DNA of 64,000 nucleotides from NCBI GenBank assembly GCA_035048815.1, contig JAUCBN010000049.1, forward strand, positions 2,549,501-2,613,500, given 5' to 3'. Source of the stretch: Abelmoschus esculentus. Lineage: Eukaryota; Streptophyta; Magnoliopsida; Malvales; Malvaceae. Both the position numbers and the translations under genes were made by a program. Each line of letters starts with the position of its first letter. Within the stretch, counting starts at the first letter, position 1. A model generated the notes under the pieces. The model ran no database searches and had not been told where the DNA came from. It saw only the letters and a program-made list of their open reading frames with translations. Of the stretch, positions 1-11,784 are shown piece after piece.

Positions 1-1336
1 AGTAGACCAAAGCACCCCAAGCAAGCTTCAAAATATGAACTAGCAAGGACCTGCCCTTAAGCTTTGTGCACAACCACTGCAGTTCCACATTCCAATCAAG
101 AGGCACCCTACGCAACCCACACATTTCTAAGACGGCAACCCAAATACTCCTCACAAAATTACAGCCAACAAAGAGGTGGTCTCTGTTTTTCTGCCCAGAC
201 TCACAAAGCATGTATCCTTCCTCAACACCAATCCCCATATTTCTTAACCTATCCTTAGTTGGCAACTTATTAAGAACTACCATCCAAAGGATCATGAAGT
301 GTTTTGGAACATGTAAACTATACCAAACCAATTTATGCCAAAAAAACAGTACCCCTACACTCTCGAACCACCTTCCAAACTGCACTCACTGACTAGTCAT
401 TTTGTCCACTATCCAGAAGGAATCTCAGCTTGTCCCTCTGTTTGAGAATCCTCTTCAAACACCAACTGTGTTGCGACCTTAAAACCACATTCCAGATATC
501 ACCACCACCCCTTAACACATAACCATGCACCCAAGCAACCCATAAAGATCCTTCATTTGTCAATAACTTTCTCAGTAATAAAACCAAACAAATAACATCC
601 CAATACCGCATACCCCTCAAGCCAAGCCCCCTCCTTCCTAAGACCATAGATTTGATCTCAGCTTATTCTAGCTCCATGACCAACACTATCATTTACCTTC
701 CAAAAAAACCTCATACAAAGCTGTTCAATCCTCTCGACAACCCTTTAGGGAATACCACTTGCCTGCACCAATAATTTACCATACTAAAATGCACAACACG
801 AATCAATTGCAATCTACCTGCATAACTCAAATGAACTTTAAACCACTGTCCCAACTTCATTTTCATCCTCTCAATAAGTACAACACAATCCTTAGCAGAT
901 AATCTCCTTGTAACCAAAGGTGCCCAAATTACCTAACCGGTAAAGCCCCACCTTAAACCCTGTAATATTTTTATTTGGTCCTGCTGCTCAACAGTTACCC
1001 CAGACACAAAAAACACAGACTTAGCAACATTAAGCCTGAGTCCATACAACTCATAAAACTTTTCTAAAACACACTGTACTCCTACTAAAGACTGTACATT
1101 ACCCTTACAGAAAATGAGCAAGTCATCTGCAAAACAGAGATGAGTGAGCCCAATTTTCTTACACTTAGGGTGGTACTGAAAAATCCCTTGAGCTGCTGCT
1201 TTATTTAGCGAGCGAGATAGTGCATTCATAGTAATCACAAAAAGGTAAGAGGAAAGGGGATCCCCTTGCCTTAGATCCCTCTACCCTTTAAAGAACCCAA
1301 CCAAACTCCCATTCAAGGAAATAGAGAACTTAGTAC
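1..1336 (-). pseudogene. LINE ORF2, reverse transcriptase C-terminal half and zf-RVT region
   Basis: From 1336 downwards the minus strand reads FSISLNGSLVGFFKG, then a stop, then LRQGDPLSSYLFVITMNAL. It goes on with the catalytic HLCFADDLLIFCKGN (motif C, FADD) and GLRLNVAKSVFF. The thumb part at 917-711 includes HLSYAGRLQLI. The stretch below 400 has the zf-RVT signature CESGQKNRDHLFVGC near 190-240, followed by SIWVAVLEMCGL. Stops after GFFKG and between the blocks show decay. The region runs off the left edge of the window. Confidence 0.8.
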
Positions 1337-1878
1337 TAGGGGTGAGCGTTCGAGCGAGTTGACTCGAGTAAAAAAATTTCGAGTTATTCGAGTTGACTTA
1401 TCATATTTTACAATTTGAACTTTTTTTTGAAATTTTTTCGATTCAAGTCGATTTTAGAGAGTTCGAGTCAAGTTCGAGTCGATTCGATTTTTCGATTTTA
1501 TGTATAAATTTTAATTATACTATTTATAATACTATAATATAGTTTGATTGTAATTTAAACGGTTTTCTCTTTATATTTACATACATATTTCTTCATATTA
1601 TTTTTTACATGTGTAAAAAAAAGATTTTAAATTATTATTATCATCAATCAAATATCTTAGGTAAAAAACTACATGGGTTAAATGTGCAATTAGCCTCTAT
1701 AATTACTAAAAATTTCAAGTTATTCGATTTCCATTTTACAACTTGAACTTAATTTGAATTTTTTTTGATTCCGTTCGAGTTTATGAAATTTCGAGTCAAG
1801 TTAAAACAAGTTTTTTCACCTCGAGTCGAGTCGAGAAATTCGATTTTTTCGAATCGAGTCGAGTTTTGCTCATCCCTA
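1337..1878. mobile_element. Non-autonomous hAT-like element with TCGAG-rich ends, inside the LINE reverse transcriptase
   Basis: The element starts TAGGGGTGAGC and ends GCTCATCCCTA, an imperfect 11-bp terminal inverted repeat. It is flanked by CTTAGTAC (1329-1336) and CCTACTAC (1879-1886), a degenerate 8-bp duplication with 6 of 8 bases matching. An 8-bp target duplication is the hAT hallmark. Each end carries an array of TCGAG/CTCGAG units, and the middle is AT-rich with no coding capacity. It lies between the CFTGS and FSISLNG parts of the LINE frame, so the LINE gives the empty-site reading. The hAT assignment is by structure only. Confidence 0.75.
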
Positions 1879-2868
1879 CCTACTACCAGTAAAACAAGTC
1901 TCAATCCACCCCCTAAATTTCTCAAGTAACCCCATTGCCTCCAATAACTTCAGAATAAACTTCCAACTAACAGAATCAAATGCCTTTTGTAGATCCACCT
2001 TAAGAGCACATCTAGGAGACATGGTTTTCCTTCTATAGCCCTTAACCAACTTTTGAGCAAGCAAGGTATTATCAACAACACTCCTACCCTTAATAAAGGC
2101 AGACTGATTTAAAGTAATTAAACAAGACAACACTCTATTCAATCTACCTACTAAAATTTTTGTAATGGTTTTGTACACTACAGAACAACATGAGATAGGC
2201 CTAAATTCCTTCACCATACAAGCATTTGGGACCTTAGAAACTAAAGTAATGGCAGTGGCATTAAAACCAGACAGCAAGGAATTTGTAGAAAAAAATACCT
2301 TATAGCAGCTAAGAAATCAGCCCCAACAATACCCCAAGCTTGCTTGAAAAACCACGAGGTGTACCCATCTGGCCCAGGGGCCTTGTCCTTCCCCTGACAA
2401 AAGATTGCACTTTGGATATCCCCATCAGTGATCTCCCTTACTAAAGAAAAAACCTCAGAGGCAGGTAAAGGAGACTGCAACAGTTCCCTTAACTCTTCCA
2501 CCCCACATCTAAAAACTTGACTATCCACAGAGTCAATCTATCGAGAGAAAATCTGCACCACTTTATTAGCCATATCCTCAAACCCATCAAGCCTATCACC
2601 TCTTTCATTCTTCAAAAAACAAATTGTCCCCTTACACCTTTTTACTGCTACAACAGAGTGAAAGAACTTAGTACCCTGGTCCCCCTCTTCAGCCATTGAA
2701 CCTTAGTTTTCTGAATAAAAAAAGACCCTTCAGTAGCCTCTAAAACCACCAACTGTTCTTGCAATCTCCGCACACAATTATTGTCACCAATTTGAATCAA
2801 ACTGGTCAACTGAGCATCTTCCAATTGACTCCTCTTCTCTTCAACCTTCTTGGAAATGTCAGCATAAT
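1879..2868 (-). pseudogene. LINE ORF2, reverse transcriptase N-terminal half
   Basis: After the linker (2868-2650) the minus strand encodes GKDKAPGPDGYTSWFFKQAW, the KAPGPDG entry motif of L1 reverse transcriptases. It continues with VKEFRPISCCSVVYK, NQSAFIKGRS and KVDLQKAFDSVSW, where the aspartate of motif A is visible. A frameshift near 2250-2280 separates the two parts. The segment stops at WIETCFTGS, where the hAT-like element at 1337-1878 is inserted. The frame is broken, so no active enzyme is expected. Confidence 0.85.
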
Positions 2869-5800
2869 TGTGACACCCTCGCCCCGGATTAGGAGACGGA
2901 GGTGTCGACCGGACATTCAAACTTATATTTTAGACCAATCTTGTATCCAAATCCAAAACGTTTCGATTATTCTGTGAGTTAATTCAAGTCAATTATATGT
3001 AAATTCTATTAATTTTGTGGCCAATTTAAACTTTTTCCACACTTACACAATTAACCATTTCGATTTCTAATTTTCATTCATTTATCAATTACAATCACCA
3101 CCAAACGTGATCTAAAACTCTAACCCAAATTAATTTGTTCAATCATTATTAATATCATCTTATTGGTCAGGCAAATTTTTCATATTCGAGCTGAACCGAA
3201 AATAACTAGGGGTATCGATACTCCCTATAGAGGGGTATCGGAACAAGGGTATCGAACCCTAGTTCGATACAGGTCAACTGTGTTGACCTATTGACCAAGG
3301 CTAGGGAGCCTGGTTCGAAATAGGTATCGATGCAATTTCGTTACTGGAAGTCCCAGTATCGAATCATGTTTTGATGCTGGACCTCCTTGTTGACTCGTTG
3401 ACTAAAGTTAAGTAGCCTGGTTCGATACTGGCATCAATGCCATTTCGTTACTGGAAGTCCTAGTATCGAACCAGGTATCGATGCTGGTCTACTCTTAGGA
3501 CTCAATGGCTCAAGGCTGAAAGGGGGCCTGGCTCGATACTGGCATCGAACCAGGGAGGTCTTAATGAAGCTTGGCATCGAACCATGCTTCGATGCCATTT
3601 CGTTACTGTCAAAGGTGGTATCGATACCCATGTAAGTGGTATCGATACCCATGCCCAATTTCCAGATTTCTATCTTTTTTAAACATTTAGACTCTATCAA
3701 AAGACCACCTATATGGTCTAAACCATTCCTAAACCATAAGGGGCAATAATCAACATATTTAGGTAGCATCATTCACTTACCAATTCTAACATCTAGCCAA
3801 ACCATTATCAATTTAATCATTCATGGACCTTCAAAATACCAAGGCTATAATTTCTAACCAAATGGCCATTCATACCACCATATGCCATCTAACAATTTAG
3901 TTACCCTTATGACTTACATTTCACTATGTGACTAACATATACAAATATATATAGTGTGGTTCTAAGGACTCTCCTACCAATTCCATAGCTTACACATTGC
4001 ATGCTTCATACGAGGTCGATATAAACATACCATAGGTCAATCTCCAAAACATATAAGACTAGCCTATTACAATTACCTTGCCTTATGGCTTACATACCGA
4101 ATATTCAATTGATTATATATATATATATATATAAATCATGATCAAAATATCAAAATGCATGAACAATTCTAAGCATGCTCTCTATGCCACCATAAGCTAG
4201 GAGTTACAAAAGTGCAAAATACCATACTTAGGCTTGCTTGATGTCCTTGCTCGCGATCAAACCCGATCAATCTCCTTAGTTCGACAACCTGTTGATTTGG
4301 GAAGGAGGAAACATAGGTGGTAAGTACTTACGAAGTACTTAGTGGGGCAGCCCTAAGTCTAACCAATTAGACATTATATATATATCAGCATAACATACTC
4401 CAATTTAGCAATCCATCATGCTTATGCTAACATCTCAATCATGTGTAAAGAGTATCATGCTTTTCATGCTTGATTCACTTTCATGTATCATATTACTAGC
4501 ATGCAAACCGAATTTACAACTAGATGCTCGATAACAGTTTCATGCTCAAATGCATAATGGCAACCTCATATCAAATATTCATAACCATATCATTTCAAAA
4601 TGATCAATAATAATGTCATATTAAATGCTCATAGCATTATCATTATCGGATGCACAATGGCAATAACATATCAAATGCTCATGGCAATATCATTATCGGA
4701 TGCACAAAGGCAATAACATATCAAATGCTCATGGCAATATCATTATCGGATGCTCAATAGCAATATCATTTTCGGATGCTCAATAGCAACATTATAATTT
4801 TAATCTTTCAAATTAGTTACAAATGATGCCTTGGTATAGTTTGACTAGGTAAGCGGGTCAACAGAAGTACCACAAAGGTATTGACAGAAGTGCCACGAAG
4901 GCACTAACAAAAGATACCCACGGTATCTACAAATGGTGACTAACCACCAATAAAGGTACCCATAGTACCAACAGAAGTACCGAAGTACTAAACAGAAGTA
5001 CCGAAGTACTGGGCAAACTAACAAATGAGCTTAAACCCTAGGCATGCCTTACTACCTATGACCAACTATCGACCAAGGCTCAATCAGAGTTTCCAATTCA
5101 TTTAATCCTTCCATTTGTATTAAGCAAGTTTCTTATCACATAGGTTGTCCATATCATGCTAATATCCAATGCATTAACATCAACTACTATTTCAAAAGCA
5201 TATGCATCATGCTAGCATATCCAAAGCATATCATACTAACATTTCAAGAGCATATATCATGCTAACAAGTCAAAAGCATACGTCATGCTACTATATCAAA
5301 ATCGAATATCATACTATCATATCAAATCATTCACATCATGATACAAATCGAATAATCAATCAATCTAAACATGCCTCATGCATGACTTACGTACCTGGCA
5401 TCCATAGCCGCGTGCCATTACTTACCTCGGTATTTTCGAGCTATGCAAATGTTCTAAGCTAGTCTAACATCTAGCACTAAAACATGGCATCAAACAAGTT
5501 ATTAACATTTAATCCTCCTTCCCGTATTACCAAATATTTCATTAGTCCGGTTACAATACAAATAAATCAAATAATACAAAGATGGTTAGGACCCTAGGTC
5601 CTAACCCCAAGGTTTGCTACACTCACTATTTCTCCAAGCAACTCAAGGATTGTAGATCGCGACTCCTTTGCCCTTCTTTCGGGTTTGCTCGAGTCTCTCT
5701 TCTTCTTCGATATTTTCGTCTCTTTGATTATCTAGTAATTCCACATACAAATATGCATTCATTAGAGCATATCTAAACCATTTAATTCTAAGGATTATAT

Positions 5801-6923
5801 ACTTTAACAAATGTAATTTCGCTCGTTTGCTTATTCGGGACAGATTTGCTATCCTTTCGTAATTTGATCGTATCTCCTAGTTCCCATGTCCGATTCGAGC
5901 TTATTATACCTCTTTGGAAAGCTAAGAGGATCCTATACAAGGATAAACTAACCTCATATTTTAATTCATGGCTGATCAGTACCAGAATTCATTCGAATCA
6001 GACCTGTCCGAAATTTTCGGGACTGCCCGAACAGCCCTACGGAGAAGCTTATAACTTTTTCTACCGAACTCAGATTGAGGTTCCGTAAATTTTCCCTTAA
6101 ACTAGATATACAAGAGTATCATACTGAAAAATTTCAGCTCCTAACTCCTCCAAACGAGGCCTAGGGAATTTTTCGAAGATGGCTACTCGGAATAGCATTT
6201 CTAATTATTTTCGGCAACCTTCATCCCATACATTTAACTCTCAATTCCTAACTTATTTCCCTAAATTTTCCAGCATTTCATATATGAATTAACACCTTAA
6301 AATCCAATTCACAACAACTTAACAAATCGAATAACATACAAATAACATTTGCAACATCTTAACTCAAATTTTCTAACTATTGTACATGCTTCAAGGAAAT
6401 TCCATAACCAATTAGATTCTAATTTTAGATTAGGCTTCCTAATAACCTAACCTAACCTAAGAGCATCACAATAGCTTTCAAAAATTCAAGAACTAAAGCT
6501 TTCAACATTTGGGTTATGAAGAAAAAAGCTTACCGAAGCCTTTGAACTTGATTTTCTTGTCTAATTTCTTAACCATGCAAAGGTTTGAAGTTCTCTCCCT
6601 CAAGCTTCCATGGAGGTTTTCTCCCTCTTAATTTTTGTGTTTAACGTGAAAATGGTGAGGAAGAAAGGGGACTTGGCTGATTCTTGTTCATTAAAGGGGG
6701 TCAAAAGACCATTTTACCCTTAATGACAATTCTAGACTTAACTTATTACATGGGGTAGTTTAGGGAATCTTTAAAATTATCATACAACCTTCACATTTCT
6801 TATTTAATTCAATTAAGCCCCTTATTCTTAATCAAATTATCACATGTTTCTTTTAATTTATAATTCAGTTAAACTCTCGAATTTTTCGAATTATTATACT
6901 GACCCGGTTTTAGGGGTGTTACA
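2869..6923 (-). repeat. 3' LTR of the Tekay-like element (4055 bp)
   Basis: This is a direct copy of 11785-15815. It includes several sub-repeats. One is a block at about 3190-3660 rich in GTATCGATAC-type palindromes and the phrase TTTCGTTACTGGAAGTC. Another is a block of about 50-bp units around TCATTATCGGATGC at 4560-4800. A third is a block of GTACC/AGTACT units at 4860-5010. An 18-bp duplication near 3625-3645 is absent from the other LTR. A short TA microsatellite lies at about 4112-4132. I see no gene in it. Confidence 0.92.
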
Positions 6924-8173
6924 ATTCTCTCCTCCTTAAAAAGAAATTTGCCCTCGAATTTACCTGAAGGGAACAATTGCGGATATTGAGCTCTCATCGT
7001 ATCTTCGGGCTCCCAAGTAGCTTCTTCTTTCTTATGATTTCTCCAAAGAACTTTTACCAAAGGAACATTCTTGTTCCGAAGTCTCTTAATTTCTCGATCG
7101 AGGATCTGAACCGGTTCCTCGTCATAGGACAAATCAAGATTCAATTCCAACTCTTCAGGTTCCAAAACATGAGAAGGGTCGAACCGATACTTTCTTAGCA
7201 TAGGGACATGGAACACATTATGTATCTTATCAAACTCGCTAAGGAGTGCAAGACGATAGGCCACCGGGCCAATCCTTTCGATAACCTCAAAAGGCCCAAT
7301 GAATCGAGGGCTGAGCTTTCCCTTTTTCCTGAATCTAAAGACTTTCTTCCAAGGAGAAACCTTTAGAAAGGCCTTGTCTCCTACATTGTACTGAATATCC
7401 CTTCGTTTCAAATCTGCATAAGCCTTTTGTCTGTCAAAGGCTTGTTTCAATCGGTCATGAATAATTCGGACTTGTTCTTCAATTTCCCGGATCATCTGAG
7501 GTCCCAAAACCTTGTTCTCTCCCAGTTCAGACCAACATAAAGGAGTTCTACATTTCCTCCCATATAGAGCTTCAAAAGGAGCCATCTGAATCGATGCTTG
7601 ATAGCTATTGTTGTATGCAAATTCCACTAAGGGTAGGGACCTTTCTCAATTTCTCCCAAAATCGATAACACAAGCATGCAACATATCCTCTAACACTTGT
7701 ATCACCCTTTCGGATTGGCCATCAGATTGCGGATGAAAAGCAGTGCTAAGATTCACTTTAGTTCTGAGAGCCCTTTGCAAAGACTTCCAAAATCGGGAGG
7801 TGAAGTTCGGGTCTCTATCAGAAATAATTGATGTTGGTACACCATGTAATCGAATCACCTCACGGATATATAACTCGGCTAAGGTCTCCGAATTCATGTT
7901 CTTTCGAACCGGAATAAAATGTGTAGACTTGGTGAGTCTATCAACAATCACCCAAACAACATCATTCTTCCTCGGTGTAATAGGCAAACCGGTAACAAAA
8001 TCCATTGTCACTCGATCCCATTTCCATTCAGGCAATTCAATAGGCTGAAGCAATCCTGTAGGAGCTCGGTGCTCAGCCTTGACTTTCTGACAAGTCAAAC
8101 ATCGAGATACATAGTTTGTGATGGTTGCTTTCATGTCAGGCCACCAATATAAGGATTTCAAATCTTTATACAT
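6869..8173 (-). pseudogene. Tekay-like integrase with C-terminal chromodomain
   Basis: The integrase has the zinc-binding CLTCQKVKAEH. It then shows the catalytic core with RVTMDFVTGLP (first Asp), IISDRDPNFTSRFW (second Asp) and AFHPQSDGQSERVIQVLEDM (Glu). A stop after CVIDFGRN at 7646 splits it from 7627-6869. That part holds VEFAYNNSYQASIQMAPFEA and GKLSPRFIGPFEVIERIG. It finishes with the chromodomain, PLVKVLWRNHKKEEATWEPE followed by DTMRAQYPQLF. Chromodomain-bearing integrases target heterochromatin. The single in-frame stop is the only break I see here. Confidence 0.9.
6924..6938 (-). other. Polypurine tract of the Tekay-like element
   Basis: On the minus strand, TTAAGGAGGAGAGAAT directly abuts the 3' LTR. 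This is the expected site for plus-strand DNA priming. Its position opposite the primer-binding site confirms the orientation. Confidence 0.8.
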
Positions 8174-8206
8174 TTTAACAGAACCAGGGTGAATCGAGAA
8201 CGGACT

Positions 8207-9011
8207 TTAGTGTGCTTCTTGTAGGATGTCTCTTTTCAATTCCTCATTATTCGGAACACAAACTCTATCTCTAAAGTAGAGCAATCCATTCGAATTGAGG
8301 GAGAATTCGACATTAGCTTTCGAATCAAGCTTTGATACAATAGCTTGAAGCTCAAAGTCAGATTGCTGAAGGTCCTTGATTCTCGAAATCAAATCAGACC
8401 GAACCTGAAGTTCAGACAAAATCCTTGCTTTCGATATACTCGAAGATGAGCATTAATCGAATTCGGGGCTACAAGGAAATTTTCAAAATCAGATACAGAT
8501 ATTTAAAGGAAGCTTATAACATTTTGGAGTTATCAAATAGCTTACCCAATGTCGGTTTACGACTAAGAGCACCGGCCACCACATTGGCTTTTCCGGGATG
8601 GTAATCAATGACCAAGTCATAGTCTTTTAGTAATTCCATCCATCTCCTTTGCCTCAAATTCAAATCTTTCTGCGTTAGGAGATATTTAAGGTTTTTGTGA
8701 TCGGTGTATAGATAACACTTCTCATCATACAAGTAATGTCTCTATATCTTGAGGGCAAAAACAATAGCCGCTAATTCGAGGTCATGAGTAGGGTAATTCA
8801 ATTCATGAGGCTTCAATTGCCTAGATGCATAAGCAATCACATTATTTCCTTACATCAAGACACATCCTAGTCCCGAATGTGAGGCATCACTGTACACCGT
8901 GAATTCTTTGCCAGATTCCGGTTGAACAAGGACATGAGCATGAGTCAAAGCTTGTTTAAGCTGGTCAAAGCTTCTTTGTTGGTCCTCTGACCATTCAAAC
9001 AATTGGTCTTT
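8207..9011 (-). pseudogene. Tekay-like RNase H region and linker to integrase
   Basis: Below the stop at about 9011 the minus strand keeps the RNase H reading with further stops. The open part at 8732-8514 has CYLYTDHKNLKYLLTQKDLN, RQRRWMELLKDYDLVIDYHP and GKANVVAGALSRK. The last block normally reads ADALSR, so a conserved aspartate has become glycine here. The segment 8419-8207 (RSDLISRIKDLQQSDFELQA to DILQEAH) is the linker before the integrase zinc finger. At least three stops break this portion. Confidence 0.8.
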
Positions 9012-9581
9012 TCAGAGGAGCTTAGTTAAGGGCAAAGCAATAGTGGAGAACCCCTTAACAAATCTCCTATAATACCCGGCCAAACTGAGGAAACTTCTGA
9101 CCTCGCCAACAATTCTCGGAGGTCTCCAATCCAAAATAGTTTGCACCTTCTTAGCATCGACCTTAATTCCTTCATCCGAGATGACATGGCCTAGGAATGA
9201 CACTTCCGATAACCAGAATTCACACTTCGAGAACTTGGCAAATAACTGACGTTCCCGAAGAGTCTGTAAAACAATTCGAAGGTGTTCTGCGTGTTCCTCC
9301 TTATTTCGAGAATACACCAGAATATCATCAATAAAGACGACCACAAACTTATCAAGATGAGGTCGAAAGATTCGATTCATGAGATCCATGAACGCAGCCG
9401 AAGCATTGGTTAGCCCAAATGGCATTACCAAGAATTCAAAATGACCATATCGAGTTCTAAAAGCAGTTTTAGGGACATCTTGCTCTTTTACTCTCATTTG
9501 ATAGTACCCCGATCGAAGATCGATTCGAGAGAATACCGTAGCATTCTTGAGCTGATCAAACAAATCTTCAATTCTAGGCAA
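9012..9581 (-). pseudogene. Tekay-like reverse transcriptase core
   Basis: This segment encodes the palm of the enzyme. Signatures include MPRIEDLFDQLKNATVFSRI, SGYYQMRV, PFGLTNASAAFMDLMN and the catalytic VVFIDDILVYSRNKEEH, where the two aspartates of the [FY]xDD box are present. It continues through GHVISDEGI and SFLSLAGYYRRFVKGFS. It ends at a TGA where the family usually has arginine (CGA), which looks like a methyl-cytosine deamination. The upstream boundary is a frameshift. Confidence 0.9.
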
Positions 9582-10857
9582 AAGGGTACTTATTCTTAAT
9601 GGTCACCCGATTTAGTTGTCGGTAGTCAATACAAAGCCTCATTGTTCCATCTTTCTTCTTCACAAACAAAACGGGAGCACCCCATGGCGAAGAGCTAGGA
9701 CGGATGAATCCCTTATCTTGTAGCTCTTGGACTTGCTTTTTGAGCTCTTTCAATTCAATTGGTGCCATTCTATAAGGAGCAATTGACACCGGATTAGTCC
9801 CAAGTTGGATTTCAATCCCGAACTCAACTTCTCTAGTCGGAGGAAGACCAGGAAGTTCCTCCGGAAAAACATCAACAAATTCAGATACCACTGGGATTCT
9901 CGGCAAACCGAAATCATACTCTTCTTGCAGAGCCATAGCAGCAAAGATCGAAGTTGGCTTTTTATCAATTAGGAGGATTGACTGCTTTCCTAAACCACGA
10001 AGATACAATCTTTTCTTCTGATAGTCGATCCAAGCTTCATGTTTGGTCAACCAGTCTAATCCTAATATTAGGTCAAACTCACACTCGGGTAGTACAAACA
10101 GATCAATTCGAAAAGGAATATTTCGAATTGAGATCGGAGAGTCATTACAAACAAGGTTAACATTCATTATACCTCCTATTGGGTTTGATACTACAAGACC
10201 CCTATCAACATTTTCGGGCTCTAATTTAACCTTTACAAGCATTTTAGAACATACAAAGGAATGAGTGGATCCTGAATCTATTAAAGCATAAGCAGGGCAT
10301 GAATTTAACTCAACGGTACCTGCTATAAAATCAGGAGATTCTTCCTCTCCTCTACCACGAATGGTGTACATTCTAGCTGGAGCTCGAGATTCTTGACGAG
10401 GAGGGGCTGACTGACGGTCTTTTCCTCTGTTTTGGTTCCCGAAATGGGCCTGTCCTGGGCCCTTGTTTCTATTCTGAGGTGGAGGACTCTGATAGGCACG
10501 AGACTGAGGTGTGCCTCTATTCAGATTCTGAGGACAATCCCTGATAAAGTGGTCTGATCCACCACAAGCATAACATAGTTTCATCTGAAGCCGGCAAGGT
10601 CCAACATGAAACTTCTGACAAAACCGACAAGCTTGAGCTTTTCCAGAATTCCCCGTGCTATGAACAGATGCAACTGGGGTCGTAGGTCTATTTGCCGACT
10701 GAGGTCTCGGCACAGAATGGCTCTTGGACTCATGGTGGTAGGTCGAGGAGCCTTCTCTCTGATTCTTGACTTTCTTTACATTCCAATCCGGCTTATCCTC
10801 CCATTTTCGCTTTTTATCGTTCTTATTTCCACCCTTTCTTTTCTCCAAAGCTTTCAT
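9574..10857 (-). pseudogene. Tekay-like gag C-terminus, protease and start of reverse transcriptase
   Basis: Residues 95-108 form the CCHC knuckle CYACGGSDHFIRDC. An aspartic protease follows, with ALIDSGSTHSFV (catalytic Asp about residue 194) and LILGLDWLTKHEAWIDYQKK. The reverse transcriptase begins with VFPEELPGLPPTREVEFGIE and continues to SPWGAPVLFVKKKDGTMRLC and IDYRQLN. The frame ends at NKYPFA, where a frameshift separates it from the next segment, which overlaps it by a few bases at 9574-9581. This is the longest open stretch of the element. It shows the usual single gag-pol arrangement of Tekay. Confidence 0.88.
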
Positions 10858-11060
10858 CTTGGCTTCGGTAGCAATAGCCCGATTGACTAGAATCTAAAAA
10901 TCGATAATCCCCAAAGCCGTGAACATAGGGCTCATCTCATCATTCAGCCCATCAATGAACATCTGACATTTCTGTTTCTCAGTCTTGATATATTCAGCTC
11001 CATATTTGCAGTACTTACAGAAGTCTGCCACATATTGCTCAATAGGCCTATTAGCCTACT

Positions 11061-11627
11061 TCAAATACAAGACTTTCTCCTTCTTTCGGCCAGATACTGT
11101 TCACTGATATATTTCTTTTTGAACTCCTCTACAAAGAAGTCCCATGTAACGGAGTCGGTAGGAACAGTCAAGGTTGTGGTTTCCCACCAGCTTAAGGCTT
11201 CATCAGCTAGAAGCGAGATAGCACATTCGAGCTTGTGCTCATCGGAGCATTGCAGTTGCCTAGTCAGAATTTGAGTGGTCCTTTCTAACCACTGCTCAGG
11301 TTCTTCGGGCTTATCCTCATTACAACCCACAAAGGTAGAGGCTCGATATCGAGCAAGCTTCTCGATAGGTGCCCTACTCGGCACAACATTAACAGGAGCA
11401 GGACGATCTTGTTTCAATTCAGACACCAGCTGATCAAACATTCCCTTCATACTCAAAAGGCATTCCCTCTGAACATCTTGTATAACCGGGGCTACCAGCT
11501 CAGGGGCAACTTCCACCGGAGGTGGTTCTTGTTCCAACAGAGGATTCAGTTCCATCATCATATTTTCAATCTCATTCGACGAACCCTCAGGACTTTCACC
11601 TCCTAAGGCTAATCTTGTATCAACCAT
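11061..11627 (-). pseudogene. Tekay-like gag, N-terminal part
   Basis: The reading starts at the methionine of MVDTRLALGG (11627); the upstream in-frame residues have no gag character. It encodes the retrotransposon gag domain with RAPIEKLARYRASTFVG, PEQWLERTTQILT, CAISLLADEALSWWETT and WDFFVEEFKKKYISEQYLAE. This is the capsid-like core that packages element RNA. It breaks after ERRRK, where a frameshift near 11065 leads to a stop. The missing continuation is visible in another frame down to a TAG near 10893. The zinc knuckle lies in the next open segment. Confidence 0.85.
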
Positions 11628-11762
11628 ACTACAAAAAGGGCAAACAAATATCATTCAAATAAGCAAGAACACAAGCAAGTACGGTATACAAAACTACTAG
11701 GTGGCATAGTTCAATCCTATATGATGCATGCATATTCATTTCGGCCCGAGAATCACGTAACC

Positions 11763-11784
11763 GAAAGCTCTGATACCAAATGAA
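11763..11784 (-). other. Primer-binding site, initiator Met tRNA type
   Basis: On the minus strand, TTTGGTATCAGAGCTTTCGG follows the 5' LTR after a spacer of about six bases. TGGTATCAGAGC is complementary to the 3' end of plant initiator methionine tRNA and is the standard primer site of Tekay elements. It sets transcription leftwards. Confidence 0.85.

Noticed and set aside
5202..5462. 86-codon frame conserved at 14093-14353
   Set aside because: It is the same LTR-copy effect in the Tekay-like element; repeated words explain its composition.
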